From contig OX235279.1 of NCBI GenBank assembly GCA_944472155.2, forward strand, positions 142,510,920-142,574,919: a stretch of DNA of 64,000 nt. The letters run 5' to 3'. The position numbers and the translations under genes were made by a program. Shown piece after piece: positions 63,735-64,000 of this stretch; position 1 is the first letter of the stretch, and the number at the start of each line of letters is the position of its first letter. The DNA comes from Trichobilharzia szidati. Lineage: Eukaryota > Platyhelminthes > Trematoda > Strigeidida > Schistosomatidae. Under the pieces are notes generated by a model. That model saw only the letters and a list, made by a program, of their open reading frames with translations. It was not told the DNA's origin and made no database searches.

Positions 63735-64000
63735 GTGAGTGCCAATTTCATTTATAATTATTATGTATACAAATAAATTACAAAAAGGATAAAAACACGA
63801 AGTAACAGTACCTATAGGTTTGCCTAAAACCCTATGCGAAATGATGTCAACATAAAGTAGTCCAGACTCAACTACATTTGTTTTGTTGAGTGTTTTCCAT
63901 TATTTTGTCTTTAGTCTCGAACAAATTAGCTTTGTCGTGGACGTTGTGCGTGTAGCTCACTGGGGTTGTTAAGCTTTGATGGCTTTATGGATTGATTCTG
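63735..64000. other. intron, runs off the window
   Basis: Sequence after the donor gtgagt; the rest of TSP1 repeat 2 must lie beyond the window end. Confidence 0.7.

Overview
This is a window of a Schistosoma (blood fluke) genome; the species cannot be fixed from the sequence alone. The evidence is AT-rich, intron-heavy DNA packed with schistosome-type repeats: RTE-clade LINEs, Penelope-like elements, and tRNA-headed short elements carrying hammerhead-ribozyme relics that resemble the schistosome SM-alpha family. Gene features are eukaryotic (GT-AG introns). There are no operons, ribosome binding sites or CRISPR arrays.

Only one host gene is visible. It lies on the + strand, spans essentially the whole window and runs off both ends. 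I reconstructed 30 exons (about 5.2 kb of coding sequence in 64 kb) from splice sites, reading phase and domain logic. They encode a tandem array of 18 immunoglobulin (I-set) domains followed by at least two thrombospondin type-1 repeats, the order found in hemicentin, a giant secreted basement-membrane protein. Every Ig domain boundary is a phase-1 intron except between the third and fourth domains, which share one exon. The second half of the sixth domain is missing, almost certainly inside the 500-N assembly gap at 24903-25402.

The introns hold the rest. From left to right: a Penelope relic interrupted by a hammerhead element (0.6-1.9 kb); an RTE 3' end (4.1-5.1 kb); an unnamed repeat (7.4-8.0 kb); tRNA-headed SINEs (9.6 and 10.8 kb); RTE fragments (11.5 and 13.9 kb, the latter carrying a solo LTR); two Penelope-derived structures with long inverted terminal repeats (14.6-15.2 and 16.4-18.5 kb); a stand-alone, apparently intact hammerhead motif (22.6 kb); another Penelope palindrome and a Penelope RT relic (30.3-33.0 kb); further RTE pieces and SINEs (34-44 kb); a second solo LTR (47.1 kb); a cluster of a SINE inside an RTE fragment next to a 3.0-kb RTE copy with a 913-codon ORF (53.8-57.6 kb); and a SINE whose middle has been replaced by an antisense 28S rRNA 3' end (60.9-61.8 kb).

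The elements appear to be linked. The 231-bp SINE seems to be assembled from a tRNA-like head, the 5' start of the RTE LINE and the RTE 3' tail, so the LINE probably supplies its mobility machinery. All statements are from reading the sequence by eye; no alignment or database search was run.
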